This document shows positions 1-7,854 of a stretch of DNA of 20,191 bases, in pieces (position 1 is the stretch's first letter; every line of letters starts with the position of its first letter). Source of the DNA: DATEJJ01 sp039649115 (lineage in GTDB: Bacteria > Actinomycetota > Actinomycetes > Mycobacteriales > Micromonosporaceae); NCBI GenBank assembly GCA_039649115.1, contig JBBWZQ010000306.1, positions 1 to 20,191 on the forward strand, written 5' to 3'. Made by a program: the position numbers and the translations under genes. The notes under the pieces are model-generated. The model was not told the DNA's origin. It saw only the letters and a list, made by a program, of their open reading frames with translations, and searched no databases.

Positions 1-123
1 GTACTCGAGGTTGACGTCGAGGTACGGCAGGATCAGCTGGTCACGGATCTGCTTCCAGATGATCCGGGTCATCTCGTCGCCGTCGAGCTCGACGACCGGG
101 TTCTCAACCTTGATCTTCGCCAT
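1..123 (-). CDS. icd: NADP-dependent isocitrate dehydrogenase, N-terminal part (cut by window edge)
   Basis: Only the first 41 codons are present; the gene continues beyond base 1. The visible protein begins MAKIKVENPVVELDGDEMTR and continues with IIWKQIRDQL, the N-terminal signature of the eukaryote-type homodimeric NADP isocitrate dehydrogenase, in which the DGDEMTR segment begins the nucleotide and substrate site. The enzyme oxidatively decarboxylates isocitrate to 2-oxoglutarate in the TCA cycle, making NADPH in the cytoplasm. The ATG at 123 is supported by a strong Shine-Dalgarno (GAAGGAG, plus-strand 134-140) ten bases upstream. mdh lies upstream on the same strand, but a hairpin and a 142-bp gap between them suggest that icd has its own promoter. 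Confidence 0.93.
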   Translation of the reverse strand, partial: MAKIKVENPVVELDGDEMTRIIWKQIRDQLILPYLDVNLEY

Positions 124-153
124 CGGCAAGGCGCTCCTTCTCCGGAAAACTAG

Positions 154-169
154 CAGTACGAGCGTACTG
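154..169 (-). promoter_or_regulatory. Perfect inverted repeat over a candidate icd promoter
   Basis: CAGTACG-AG-CGTACTG is a perfect 7-bp inverted repeat 30 bp upstream of the icd start. On the minus strand it contains TACGCT (166 to 161), which fits the actinobacterial TANNNT -10 pattern. No good -35 box is seen at 17-18 bp. A second possible -10, TAGTTT, lies at 152 to 147. A repressor binding the palindrome would cover the first -10; this is inference. Confidence 0.35.
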
Positions 170-233
170 GATTCACTTGGCGTCTACGCCCCGGGCGGTC
201 CCATCTCACAGTCGACGGCGCCGGGACGTGATG

Positions 234-255
234 ACCGACGCCCGGGACCGTCGGT
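234..255 (-). terminator. Hairpin downstream of mdh
   Basis: ACCGACG and CGTCGGT form a perfect 7-bp stem with an 8-base loop, starting 11 bases after the mdh stop codon. No T-run follows, which is common for actinobacterial terminators. It probably separates mdh from icd. Confidence 0.45.
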
Positions 256-265
256 GCGATCCGGC

Positions 266-1216
266 TCACAGGTTGGCGACGTCCGCCTGCTTGGCACGGA
301 CCGCCTCGGCCGCCTCCTTCAGCGCCGCCGTCTCGGCGTCGGTCAGCGGGGTCTCGACGACCCGCCGGACGCCCCCGGCACCGATCTCAGCCTGGACCCC
401 CAGGTACACGCCGGAGATGCCGTACTCGCCGTCGACCCACGCGCAGACCGGCAGGACCTCGCCGGAGTCCTCCGCGACGGCCTTCGCCATCCGCGCGGCG
501 GCGGCGGACGGGGCGTAGTAGGCCGACCCGGTCTTCAGCAGGCCGACGATCTCGGCACCCCCCTTGCGGGTCCGGTCGACCAGCGCGTCGATCCGGTCGG
601 CCGGCAGCACCTCGGACAGCGGCCTGCCGCCGACGAATGACTGCGACGGCACCGGCACCATGGTCTCGCCGTGCGAACCGAGGGTCAGCGTCCTGACGCT
701 GCGCACGGGTACGCCGAGCTCGTCGGCGACGAACGTGGTGAACCGGGCGCTGTCGAGGATGCCGGCCTGGCCCATGACCCGCTCCCTGGGGAAGCCGGTC
801 GCGAGCTGGGCGAGGGCGGTCATCTCGTCGAGCGGGTTGCTGACCACGATGACCACCGCGTTCGGCGCGTACTTGGCGACGTTCTCCGCCACCTGGCGGA
901 CGATCTTGGCATTGACCCCGAGGAGGTCCATCCGGCTCATGCCGGGCTTGCGGGGCAGGCCCGCGGTGATGATGACGACGTCCGAGCCGGAGATGACCTC
1001 GTAGCCCTCGCCGTTGCGGCCGGTGGTCCGGCCCACGATTCTGGTCTCGAAGCCTTCGATCGCCCGGGCCTGGCCCATGTCCAGCGCCAGCCCCTCGGGC
1101 TTGCCCTCGATGATGTCGGTGAGCACGACCGTCTCGAAGCTGTCGTACTCAGCCAGGCGCTGCGCGGTCGTGGAGCCGTAGAAGCCGGCCCCGACGACGG
1201 TCACCTTCTTACCCAT
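266..1216 (-). CDS. mdh: Malate dehydrogenase (LDH-like type)
   Basis: This 316-residue enzyme oxidises malate to oxaloacetate with NAD in the TCA cycle. The dinucleotide loop GAGFYG is at residues 9-14, and Asp34 at the end of the second strand indicates NAD rather than NADP. The mobile-loop arginines are in GLPRKPGMSR (Arg89, Arg95). Asn127 is in the VSNPLD segment, Arg158 in DSAR, and the catalytic His182 in GSHGETMVP. The family is the 310-320 residue LDH-like MDH common in bacteria. The frame could open at 1228, but the ATG at 1216 is preferred: it starts the family-typical MGKKVTVVGAG and lies seven bases after a TATGTT -10 box, implying a leaderless mRNA. The 1228 start would lie inside that -10 box. 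folD is upstream on the same strand. Confidence 0.95.
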   Translation of the reverse strand: MGKKVTVVGAGFYGSTTAQRLAEYDSFETVVLTDIIEGKPEGLALDMGQARAIEGFETRIVGRTTGRNGEGYEVISGSDVVIITAGLPRKPGMSRMDLLGVNAKIVRQVAENVAKYAPNAVVIVVSNPLDEMTALAQLATGFPRERVMGQAGILDSARFTTFVADELGVPVRSVRTLTLGSHGETMVPVPSQSFVGGRPLSEVLPADRIDALVDRTRKGGAEIVGLLKTGSAYYAPSAAAARMAKAVAEDSGEVLPVCAWVDGEYGISGVYLGVQAEIGAGGVRRVVETPLTDAETAALKEAAEAVRAKQADVANL

Positions 1217-1223
1217 GAGTTGC

Positions 1224-1229
1224 AACATA
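1224..1229 (-). promoter_or_regulatory. -10 box for a leaderless mdh transcript
   Basis: On the minus strand TATGTT (1229 to 1224) fits TANNNT and is followed by exactly seven bases and then the mdh ATG. Transcription would therefore start at or next to the A of the start codon. There is no Shine-Dalgarno, which agrees. No clear -35 is visible. Confidence 0.45.
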
Positions 1230-1290
1230 GCCCCGCCGCCGGTGTGGAGCGGCAGGGGGGCTCAGCCCGCGTCAGCCGTGCTCGCCCTCC

Positions 1291-1309
1291 GCCGAGGAGC
1301 GGCTCCGGC
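1291..1309 (-). terminator. Weak hairpin between folD and mdh
   Basis: GGAG and CTCC pair around a 3-base loop, extended by GCC/GGC after a 2-base bulge. It lies just after the folD stop in a 105-bp gap that holds no gene. It may reduce read-through into mdh, but the structure is weak. Confidence 0.25.
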
Positions 1310-1321
1310 TGCGTTCCCGGC

Positions 1322-2179
1322 TCAACGGGACGCGATTTCGACCACGTTCGTCAGCAGCATGGCCCGCGTCATCGGACCGATCCCGCCCGGTACCGGCGCC
1401 AGGTGCCCGGCCACCTCGGCCACCTCGGGCGCGACGTCCCCGGTGTACCGGCCCTTGCCGTCCGCGCCGACCAACCGGGTGATCCCCACATCGACGACCG
1501 TGGCGCCCGGTCGCACCATGTCCGCCGTGATCAGTCCCGGGGTACCGGCCGCGGCCACCACGATGTCCGCGCGCCAGGTGTGCGCCACCAGGTCCCGCGT
1601 ACCGGTGTGGCACAGCGTCACGGTGGCGTTCTCGGTGCGCCGGGTGAGCAGCAGGCCCAGTGGCCGGCCGACGGTGGTACCGCGGCCGATCACCACGACC
1701 TCCGCCCCCGCCAGCGGCACCCCGTACCGGCGCAGCAGGTCGACGATCCCGCGCGGCGTGCACGGCAGCGGCGCCGGGTACCCGAGCACCAGCCGCCCCA
1801 GGTTGACCGGGTGCAGCCCGTCCGCGTCCTTGGCGGGGTCCACCGCCTCCAGGATCCGCTGGGTGTCGATCTGCCGGGGCAACGGCAACTGCACGATGTA
1901 CCCGTGGCACGCGGGATCGGCATTGAGCGAAGCGACGACGGCAGCCACCTGGTCCTGCGTCGCGTCGGCGGGCAGCTCGCGCCGGATCGAGGCGATGCCC
2001 ACCTCGGCGCAGTCCCGGTGCTTGCCGTTGACGTACGCCCGCGAGCCGGGATCGTCGCCGACCAGGACCGTACCCAGGCCGGGCAGCACGCGCCGTTCGG
2101 CGAGCGCCTTGACCCGCTGGCGCAGCTCGTCCTTGATCGTTGCCGCGGCTGCCTTGCCGTCCAGAAGAATCGCCGTCAC
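1322..2179 (-). CDS. folD: Bifunctional methylenetetrahydrofolate dehydrogenase / methenyl-THF cyclohydrolase
   Basis: FolD interconverts 5,10-methylene-THF and 10-formyl-THF, the one-carbon donor used by PurN and PurH, which are encoded a few kilobases away. The 285-residue length is typical. Tyr49 and Lys53 in YVNGKHRDC match the catalytic Tyr and Lys, Gln97 is in VQLPLP, and Asp120 is in the DADGLHPVNLGRL segment. The NADP loop is GRGTTVGRP (165-173), with Gly-Thr-Thr where many homologues have Ser-x-Ile/Val. PVPGGIGPMT closes the active site. The start is GTG at 2179 with AGGA eight bases upstream. A 14-bp palindrome (CCTGCC-AC-GGCAGG, 2189-2202) sits just upstream and could be an operator. 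The small DUF3017 gene that often follows folD in actinobacteria (family knowledge) is absent here. Confidence 0.96.
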   Translation of the reverse strand: MTAILLDGKAAAATIKDELRQRVKALAERRVLPGLGTVLVGDDPGSRAYVNGKHRDCAEVGIASIRRELPADATQDQVAAVVASLNADPACHGYIVQLPLPRQIDTQRILEAVDPAKDADGLHPVNLGRLVLGYPAPLPCTPRGIVDLLRRYGVPLAGAEVVVIGRGTTVGRPLGLLLTRRTENATVTLCHTGTRDLVAHTWRADIVVAAAGTPGLITADMVRPGATVVDVGITRLVGADGKGRYTGDVAPEVAEVAGHLAPVPGGIGPMTRAMLLTNVVEIASR

Positions 2180-2274
2180 GCTTCAAATCCTGCCACGGCA
2201 GGCAGCGGGGCGGCGCGCGTAGTCGGTCAATCACACCAATCTTCCCTTATCTCAACAGAAGGGGTGGACGCGGT

Positions 2275-2304
2275 TTGGCTGATCGCCGCAGGACGACCTA
2301 CGTT
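2275..2304 (+). promoter_or_regulatory. Candidate promoter of the opp operon
   Basis: TTGGCT (2275-2280) and TACGTT (2299-2304) are separated by 18 bp and resemble -35 and TANNNT -10 boxes. Transcription from about 2311 would give a leader of about 63 bases before the lipoprotein gene. The rest of the 195-bp folD/opp divergent gap shows no other gene or clear structure apart from the palindrome near folD. Confidence 0.4.
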
Positions 2305-2374
2305 GACCGGGCGCTCGTGCTCGCCGGCCCACCCATAAGCTCCGAAGCGCAGCGTGAGGAGATGAGGAGATTCA

Positions 2375-4000
2375 ATGCAGGCTCGGAGGCTTGCCGCCTG
2401 GACCGCGCTCCCAGTCGCCGTCATCATCGGCCTGGGCGCTTGTGACACCGCCAACTCGGGGTCCAACGCAAATGGTGGCAGCAATCCCAATGGCGTGGTC
2501 AGCGTCGGCATCGCGGAGCCGGAGCACCTGATCCCGTCGAATACCACCGACATCAGCGGGGGCCAGGTACTTCAGGCGCTGTTCACCCCGCTGGTGACCT
2601 ACGACAAGGACGCGAAGCCGGTGGAGGCGCAGGCCGCGTCGATCACCACGATCGACAGCCGGGTGTGGAAGATCAAGCTGAAGCCGGGGTACACCTTCCA
2701 CAACGGGGAACCGGTCACCGCCGACAGCTACATCCGCGCCTGGAACTACGGCGCCTACGGGCCCAACGGGCAGAACGCCAACTACTACTTCGCCCACATC
2801 CAGGGGTACAACGCGCTGAACCCCGGTGCCAACAACACCCCGGCCACCAATACCCTGTCCGGTCTCAAGCGGCTCGACGACCTGACGCTGCAGGTGACCC
2901 TGTCGGCGCCGTACAGCGACTTCAAGGCGGAACTGGGCTACACGGCCTTCCTGCCCCTGCCCAAGTCCGCCTTCGGGATCGACGGCGGCCTGGTCAAGCG
3001 GTTCGAGGACCGGGAGGTCGGCGACGGGCCGTTCAAGATGAAGGGCATCTGGACGCACGACCAGGCCATCGAGGTGGAGCGGTACGACGCCTATCCGGGA
3101 CAGAAGCCCAAGGTCGGCGGGGTGCTGTTCAAGATCTATCAGGACCTGACCACCGCGTACGCGGACGTCCAGACGAACACGCTGGACGTGCTGCCCCAGG
3201 GTCTCGCCACCCAGAACCTGGCCACGGCGGCGGCCGACTTCGGCGACCGGTACCAGCACAGTCCGGCCTCCTCGTTCGAGTTCCTCGCCTTCCCCACCTT
3301 CGACAGCGCCTACGCCAACGTCGGCGTCCGCAAGGCGATCTCCATGGCGATCGACCGCGACGGGATCGTGACGACCATCTTCGCCAACTCGCAGTCGGCG
3401 GCGCGCTCCTTCGTCTCGCCGGTGCTGCAGGGCTACCGCGACAACACCTGCGGGGACGCGTGCCAGTACCGGCCGTCGGCCGCCAAGCAGCTGTACACGG
3501 ACAGTGCCGGCCCGGCCGAGATAAAGATCGCGTACAACGCGGACGGCGGGCACAAGGAGTGGGTCCAGGCGGTCTGCAACCAGCTGCGCCGGAACCTGGG
3601 CGTGACCTGCCTCGCGCAGCCGGAGGCGAAGTTCGCCGACCTGCTGCAGAAGGTGGAGAAGAAGCAACCGGTGGGGATGTTCCGGCTCGGCTGGTCGATG
3701 GACTACCCGTCCATGGAGGATTACCTGTCGCCGCTGTACAGCACGCACGGCTCGGCGAACTACTACGGCTACAGCAACGCGCAGTTCGACCGGCTGGTGC
3801 AGCAGGGCTCGGAGCAGCAGACCGAGGCCGCCGCGATCGGGTACTACCAGCAGGCGGAGAACATTCTCGCAAGGGACATGCCGGTGATCCCGCTGCGGTT
3901 CAAGCAGAACAACTACGTCTTCTCCACGCGGGTCAGCAACGTCGGCGTCGACCTGTTCAGCTACCTGAACCTGATCGACATCACCACGTCGGCGACCTGA
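2375..4000 (+). CDS. oppA: Oligopeptide/dipeptide ABC transporter substrate-binding lipoprotein
   Basis: This 541-residue protein is the extracellular peptide-binding component of the importer encoded by this operon. Residues 1-23 form a lipoprotein signal: MQARR, a hydrophobic stretch, then the lipobox LGAC with Cys23 as the lipidation site. A Ser/Asn/Gly-rich linker follows. The rest is a family 5 extracellular solute-binding protein (SBP_bac_5): VGIAEPEHLIP at the N-end, VWKIKLKPGYTFHNGEPVTA with the family's F-x-[DN]-G-x-P-[VL]-TA core, and the late WSMDYPSMEDYLSPLYS segment. The ATG is preceded by GAGG at 2364-2367, seven bases away. The stop is one base before the first permease gene. 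Binding specificity (peptides, or occasionally nickel or sugars in this family) cannot be read from sequence, so the gene name marks the role. Confidence 0.9.
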   Translation: MQARRLAAWTALPVAVIIGLGACDTANSGSNANGGSNPNGVVSVGIAEPEHLIPSNTTDISGGQVLQALFTPLVTYDKDAKPVEAQAASITTIDSRVWKIKLKPGYTFHNGEPVTADSYIRAWNYGAYGPNGQNANYYFAHIQGYNALNPGANNTPATNTLSGLKRLDDLTLQVTLSAPYSDFKAELGYTAFLPLPKSAFGIDGGLVKRFEDREVGDGPFKMKGIWTHDQAIEVERYDAYPGQKPKVGGVLFKIYQDLTTAYADVQTNTLDVLPQGLATQNLATAAADFGDRYQHSPASSFEFLAFPTFDSAYANVGVRKAISMAIDRDGIVTTIFANSQSAARSFVSPVLQGYRDNTCGDACQYRPSAAKQLYTDSAGPAEIKIAYNADGGHKEWVQAVCNQLRRNLGVTCLAQPEAKFADLLQKVEKKQPVGMFRLGWSMDYPSMEDYLSPLYSTHGSANYYGYSNAQFDRLVQQGSEQQTEAAAIGYYQQAENILARDMPVIPLRFKQNNYVFSTRVSNVGVDLFSYLNLIDITTSAT

Positions 4001-4001
4001 G

Positions 4002-4934
4002 GTGATCCGGTACATCATCAGGCGCCTGCTGCAGATGGTGCTCACCTTCTTCGGCACCACTCTGATCGTGTACGCGCTGATGTTCGCGGCGCAGACGGAT
4101 CCGATCCAGGCCCTCGTCGGCGAGCGACCGGTCAGCCAGGCCACCCGCGACTATCTGACCCAGCGGTACCACCTCGACAGGCACGGGGTGACCGGGTTCT
4201 TCTCCCGCTACTGGGACTACATCAGCCACCTGCTGCGCGGTGACCTCGGCCAGACCCTGGGCGGCCGGTCCATCGGGCAGATCCTCGCGCAGGCGTGGCC
4301 GTACACCCTGAAATTGTCGGCCATCGCCATCGTCTTCGTGATCGTCTTCGGCGTGACCGCGGGCGTCGTCGCGGGCCTGCGCCGCGGCGGCCTGTTCGAC
4401 CATGCCACGCTGGCCCTGACGCTGGTCGTCATCGGCATCCCGGTCTTCGTCCTGGGCTTCCTCGGGCAGTACTTCCTCGCTGTCAGGTGGGGGATCTTCC
4501 CGGTGAACAACCAGAACACGCTCTACTCGCTGATCCTGCCGGCGCTCGTGCTCAGCTCGCTGTCGCTGGCCACGGCGCTGCGCCTGACCAGCGCGTCCAT
4601 CTCGGAGAACCTGCGCGCCGACTACGTGCGCACCGCGAAGTCGAAGGGCCTCGCGCCCCGGCGCATCGTCGGCGTCCACGTGCTGCGCAACTCGCTGATC
4701 CCGATCGTCACGTTCATCGGGGTGGAGTTGGGCAACCTGATGGCCGGCGCGATCGTCACCGAGCGGATCTTCAACATCCCCGGCGTCGGCTTCAACCTGT
4801 ACAAGGCGATCAACACCGAGGACGGCCCGACCGTGGTCGCCATCGTCAGCGTGCTCGTCGTCATCTTCCTGGTGGTCAACCTGCTCGTGGACCTGCTCTA
4901 CGCGGTCCTCGACCCGAGGATCAGATATGAGTGA
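4002..4934 (+). CDS. oppB: Oligopeptide/dipeptide ABC transporter permease (OppB/DppB type)
   Basis: This 310-residue inner-membrane permease starts MIRYIIRRLLQMVLTFFGTT, the hallmark N-terminus of OppB/DppB proteins, with a first membrane segment at about residues 8-30. A long external loop leads to the five-helix binding-protein-dependent transport core. The EAA-like cytoplasmic loop that contacts the ATPase is RTAKSKGLAPRRIVGVHVLR, followed by NSLIP. The late motif ERIFNIPGVG is typical. The start is GTG, one base after the lipoprotein stop, with TGAGG overlapping that stop as ribosome site, so translation is probably coupled. The 3' end overlaps the next permease by eight bases. Confidence 0.92.
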   Translation: MIRYIIRRLLQMVLTFFGTTLIVYALMFAAQTDPIQALVGERPVSQATRDYLTQRYHLDRHGVTGFFSRYWDYISHLLRGDLGQTLGGRSIGQILAQAWPYTLKLSAIAIVFVIVFGVTAGVVAGLRRGGLFDHATLALTLVVIGIPVFVLGFLGQYFLAVRWGIFPVNNQNTLYSLILPALVLSSLSLATALRLTSASISENLRADYVRTAKSKGLAPRRIVGVHVLRNSLIPIVTFIGVELGNLMAGAIVTERIFNIPGVGFNLYKAINTEDGPTVVAIVSVLVVIFLVVNLLVDLLYAVLDPRIRYE

Positions 4935-5829
4935 GCTGGCCGCGATCGCGGCCGTGGAGGCGCCCGCGACGCAGCGGCGCAGCCTGGGCGGGGACGCCTG
5001 GCGCGCGCTGCGGCGGAACCCCGTTTTCTGGGTATCGGTACTGATCGTCGTCGGGTTCGTCGTCATGGCGGTGTACCCGCGGCTGTTCACCGGCGTCAAC
5101 CCCAACGACTGCGACCTGGGCCGGAGCCTGCGCCGCCCGGGCGGCGGCGCCTGGTTCGGGTACGACTTCCAGGGCTGCGACGTGTTCGCGCGCACGGTGT
5201 ACGGTGCCCGCGCCTCGATCGAGGTGGGCGTGCTCGCAACCCTGTTCGCCGGGGTACTGGCGTTCGCCGTGGGCATGCCGGCCGGGTACTTCGGCGGCTG
5301 GGTCGACGCGCTGCTGTCCCGGGTGGTGGACATCGTGCTCGGCATCCCGCTGCTGCTGGCGGCCATCGTGCTGCTCCACCGGATCGCCGCGGGCGGGCAC
5401 AACTACGGCGTCTGGCCGGTGGCGGTCACCCTCGGCGGGCTGGGCTGGACCACGGCCGCGCGGGTGGTGCGCGCCTCGGTGATCAGCGCGCGGCAGCAGG
5501 ACTACGTGCAGGCGGCGCGGATGCTCGGCGCCGGACACCGGCGGATCATGCTGCGGCACATCCTGCCCAACGCGATGGCGCCCGCGATCGTGGTGCTCAC
5601 CATCGCCCTCGGTACCTTCATCGCCGCCGAGGCCACGCTCTCCTTCCTCGGCGTCGGCCTCAAGCCGCCGAGCGTGTCCTGGGGCGTGGACATCTCCGAC
5701 GCGCAGCCCCGGCTGCGTTCGGCGTGGTGGCCGCTGCTCTGGCCGAGCACCTTCCTCGCGCTGACCGTGCTGGCGTTCATCATGCTGGGCGATGCCACCC
5801 GCGCCGCGTTCGACCCCAAGGGACGGTGA
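4927..5829 (+). CDS. oppC: Oligopeptide/dipeptide ABC transporter permease (OppC/DppC type)
   Basis: This 300-residue permease partners the preceding OppB to form the membrane channel. After a short cytoplasmic N-terminus, RALRRNPVFWVSVLIVVGFV begins the first membrane helix, as in the OppC N-terminal domain. The extracellular loop contains the family signature FGYDFQGCDVFARTVYGAR (variant of LGTDxxGRDxxSRxxYG). The EAA loop is QAARMLGAGHRRIMLRHILP, followed by NAMAP, and EATLSFLGVGLKPPSVSWG is near the C-terminus. ATG 4927 has GAGGA just upstream and overlaps the previous gene. The stop overlaps the GTG of the next gene. Two Cys (in NDCDL and QGCDV) in the outer loop could form a disulfide; this is inference. 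Confidence 0.92.
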   Translation: MSELAAIAAVEAPATQRRSLGGDAWRALRRNPVFWVSVLIVVGFVVMAVYPRLFTGVNPNDCDLGRSLRRPGGGAWFGYDFQGCDVFARTVYGARASIEVGVLATLFAGVLAFAVGMPAGYFGGWVDALLSRVVDIVLGIPLLLAAIVLLHRIAAGGHNYGVWPVAVTLGGLGWTTAARVVRASVISARQQDYVQAARMLGAGHRRIMLRHILPNAMAPAIVVLTIALGTFIAAEATLSFLGVGLKPPSVSWGVDISDAQPRLRSAWWPLLWPSTFLALTVLAFIMLGDATRAAFDPKGR

Positions 5830-6815
5830 CCATCGTGTACCTGCTGGAGGTGCGCGACCTGTTCGTGGAGTTCCGCACCCGCGACGGCGTGGCGAAGGCC
5901 CTCAACGGCGTCTGCCTCCACCTGAACCCGGGCGAGACGCTCGCCGTGCTCGGCGAGTCCGGCTCCGGCAAGTCGGTGACCGCTCAGACGATCATGGGCA
6001 TCCTCGACACCCCGCCCGGACGTGTCCAGAGTGGACAGATCCGGTACCGGGGCCGGGATCTGCTCGGCATGCCGGAGAACGAGCGCCGCCAGATCCGGGG
6101 CCGGAAGATCGCCATGGTGTTCCAGGACGCCCTCTCCGCACTCAACCCCGTCCTGTCCGTGGGGTACCAGATCACCGAGACCCTCCGCACCCGGCTCGGC
6201 ATGGCCAGGCCGGCCGCCCGGGACCGGGCCGTGGAACTGATGGACATGGTGCGGATCCCGGCCGCCCGGCAACGGTTGGACCAGTACCCGCACGAGTTCT
6301 CCGGCGGCATGCGGCAGCGCGTGATGATCGCGATGGCGCTCGCCCTGGAGCCGGAGGTGCTGATCGCGGACGAGCCCACCACGGCGCTGGACGTGACCGT
6401 ACAGGCGCAGATCATGGACCTGCTGGGCGACCTGCGCCGCGATCTGCAGATGGCGATGGTCCTCATCAGCCATGACCTGGGCGTGGTGGCCGGCGTGGCG
6501 GACCGCATCGCCGTCATGTACGCCGGCCGGGTGGTCGAGCACGCCGACGTGTACCAGCTGTACAAGGCGCCGGCCCACCCGTACACCCGGGGGTTGTTGG
6601 CATCGGTGCCCCGCCTCGACCCGGACGGCGCCGATCTCGCCACCATCCGCGGCCTGCCGCCCAGCCTGATGGCGATTCCGCCCGGTTGCCCGTTCCACCC
6701 CCGGTGCCCCTACGCGCAGCCGGTCTGCCGCTCCGTCGTGCCGGATCTGATCCAGCTCGGCGCCGGGCGCGTGAGCGCCTGCCATTTCGCCGCGGAGGTG
6801 CTCGGTCTTGACTGA
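5826..6815 (+). CDS. oppD: Oligopeptide/dipeptide ABC transporter ATP-binding protein (OppD/DppD type)
   Basis: A 329-residue ATPase that powers peptide uptake together with OppF. It has Walker A GESGSGKS, a Q-loop in VFQDALSALNP, the signature SGGMRQRVMIAMAL, Walker B LIADEPTTALDVT and the switch His in ISHDLG. The C-terminal oligopeptide-transporter extension carries four Cys at residues 288, 294, 301 and 319 (C-x5-C-x6-C plus a late C). From memory, mycobacterial OppD binds an iron-sulfur cluster through such cysteines. The start is taken as GTG 5826, overlapping the oppC stop as GTGA. GTG 5835 is an alternative, since the AAGGGA element sits better for that start. An open frame upstream to 5724 is not used because it lies inside oppC. 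Confidence 0.93.
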   Translation: MTIVYLLEVRDLFVEFRTRDGVAKALNGVCLHLNPGETLAVLGESGSGKSVTAQTIMGILDTPPGRVQSGQIRYRGRDLLGMPENERRQIRGRKIAMVFQDALSALNPVLSVGYQITETLRTRLGMARPAARDRAVELMDMVRIPAARQRLDQYPHEFSGGMRQRVMIAMALALEPEVLIADEPTTALDVTVQAQIMDLLGDLRRDLQMAMVLISHDLGVVAGVADRIAVMYAGRVVEHADVYQLYKAPAHPYTRGLLASVPRLDPDGADLATIRGLPPSLMAIPPGCPFHPRCPYAQPVCRSVVPDLIQLGAGRVSACHFAAEVLGLD

Positions 6816-7833
6816 GCCGATCATGTCCGTCAACAACCTCGCGAAGCACTTCCCGATCACGCGCGGCATCGTGTTCCGCAGGCAGATCGGCTCGGTCAGC
6901 GCGGTCGACAGCGTCTCCTTCGACCTGCGCCGCGGCGAGACCCTCGGCGTCGTGGGCGAGTCGGGCTGCGGCAAGTCCACGCTGGCCAGGCTGCTCGTGC
7001 GGATGGAGACGCCGACGGCCGGCCGGGTCACCTTCGAAGGGCAGGACATCTTCAAGCTGTCCGGTGCGCGCCTGCGCGGGCTGCGCCGCAGCGTGCAGAT
7101 GGTCATGCAGGACCCGTACACGTCGCTGAACCCGCGGATGACCGTCGGGGACATCGTCGGTGAGCCGTTCGAGATCCATCCCGAGGTGGCGCCCAAGGGT
7201 GACCGGCGGCGCCAGGTGCGGGAACTGCTCGACCTGGTCGGCCTCAACCCCGAGCACATCAACCGGTACCCGCACCAGTTCTCCGGCGGCCAGCGGCAAC
7301 GGATCGGCATCGCCCGGGCGGTGGCGCTGCGTCCCAAGGTGATCGTGTGCGACGAGCCGGTGTCCGCCCTGGACGTGTCGATCCAGGCGCAGGTGGTGAA
7401 CCTGCTCAAGCGCCTGCAACGGGAGCTGGGCCTGTCGTACGTGTTCATCGCGCACGACCTGTCCGTGGTGCGGCAGATCTGCGACCGGGTGGCGGTCATG
7501 TACCTCGGGAGGATCGTCGAGCTCGGTACCGGGCCGGAGATCTACCAGCGCCCGACCCACCCGTACACGCAGGCGCTGCTGTCGGCGGTGCCGGTACCGG
7601 ATCCGACCGCCCGGGCCCGCCGCGCCGTGATCCGCCTCTCCGGCGAGGTACCGTCGCCCGCCGACCCGCCGTCCGGCTGCCGCTTCCGCACCCGCTGCTG
7701 GAAAGCCCAGGACCGCTGCGCCGCCCAGGAGCCCCCTCTGGTCCTGAGGGCGGTCGAACCCCACCCCAGCGCCTGCCACTACGCCGCACTCGGTTGGGCG
7801 CCTACGGACCTTGACCCGAAGTACCGGCTCTGA
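6808..7833 (+). CDS. oppF: Oligopeptide/dipeptide ABC transporter ATP-binding protein (OppF/DppF type)
   Basis: This 341-residue ATPase is the second nucleotide-binding subunit. It has VNNLAKHFPI with the long insert typical of OppF/DppF, Walker A GESGCGKST, Q-loop VMQDPYTSLNPRM, signature SGGQRQRIGIARAVAL, Walker B VCDEPVSALDVS and His in IAHDLS. The C-terminal extension has Cys291, Cys297, Cys304 and Cys323, with the same C-x5-C-x6-C spacing as OppD. The start is TTG 6808: GGAGG (6794-6798) lies nine bases upstream, whereas the in-frame ATG at 6823 has no ribosome site. It overlaps oppD by eight bases. It is the last gene of the cassette and stops only 21 bp before the convergent purH stop, with no obvious terminator between. 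Confidence 0.93.
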   Translation: MTEPIMSVNNLAKHFPITRGIVFRRQIGSVSAVDSVSFDLRRGETLGVVGESGCGKSTLARLLVRMETPTAGRVTFEGQDIFKLSGARLRGLRRSVQMVMQDPYTSLNPRMTVGDIVGEPFEIHPEVAPKGDRRRQVRELLDLVGLNPEHINRYPHQFSGGQRQRIGIARAVALRPKVIVCDEPVSALDVSIQAQVVNLLKRLQRELGLSYVFIAHDLSVVRQICDRVAVMYLGRIVELGTGPEIYQRPTHPYTQALLSAVPVPDPTARARRAVIRLSGEVPSPADPPSGCRFRTRCWKAQDRCAAQEPPLVLRAVEPHPSACHYAALGWAPTDLDPKYRL

Positions 7834-7854
7834 CCGGCACGCCGTTCCAGGATT

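Noticed and set aside
2303..2341. TTGACC (2303) with TAAGCT (2336) as the opp promoter
   Set aside because: The spacer would be 27 bp, far too long; the TTGGCT-N18-TACGTT pair is better.
671..4144. Long open frames antisense to mdh, folD and the opp lipoprotein (for example plus 671-2338 and minus 2372-4144)
   Set aside because: They are GC-skew shadows with low-complexity Arg/Gly/Ala/Pro composition, overlapping well-identified genes on the other strand.
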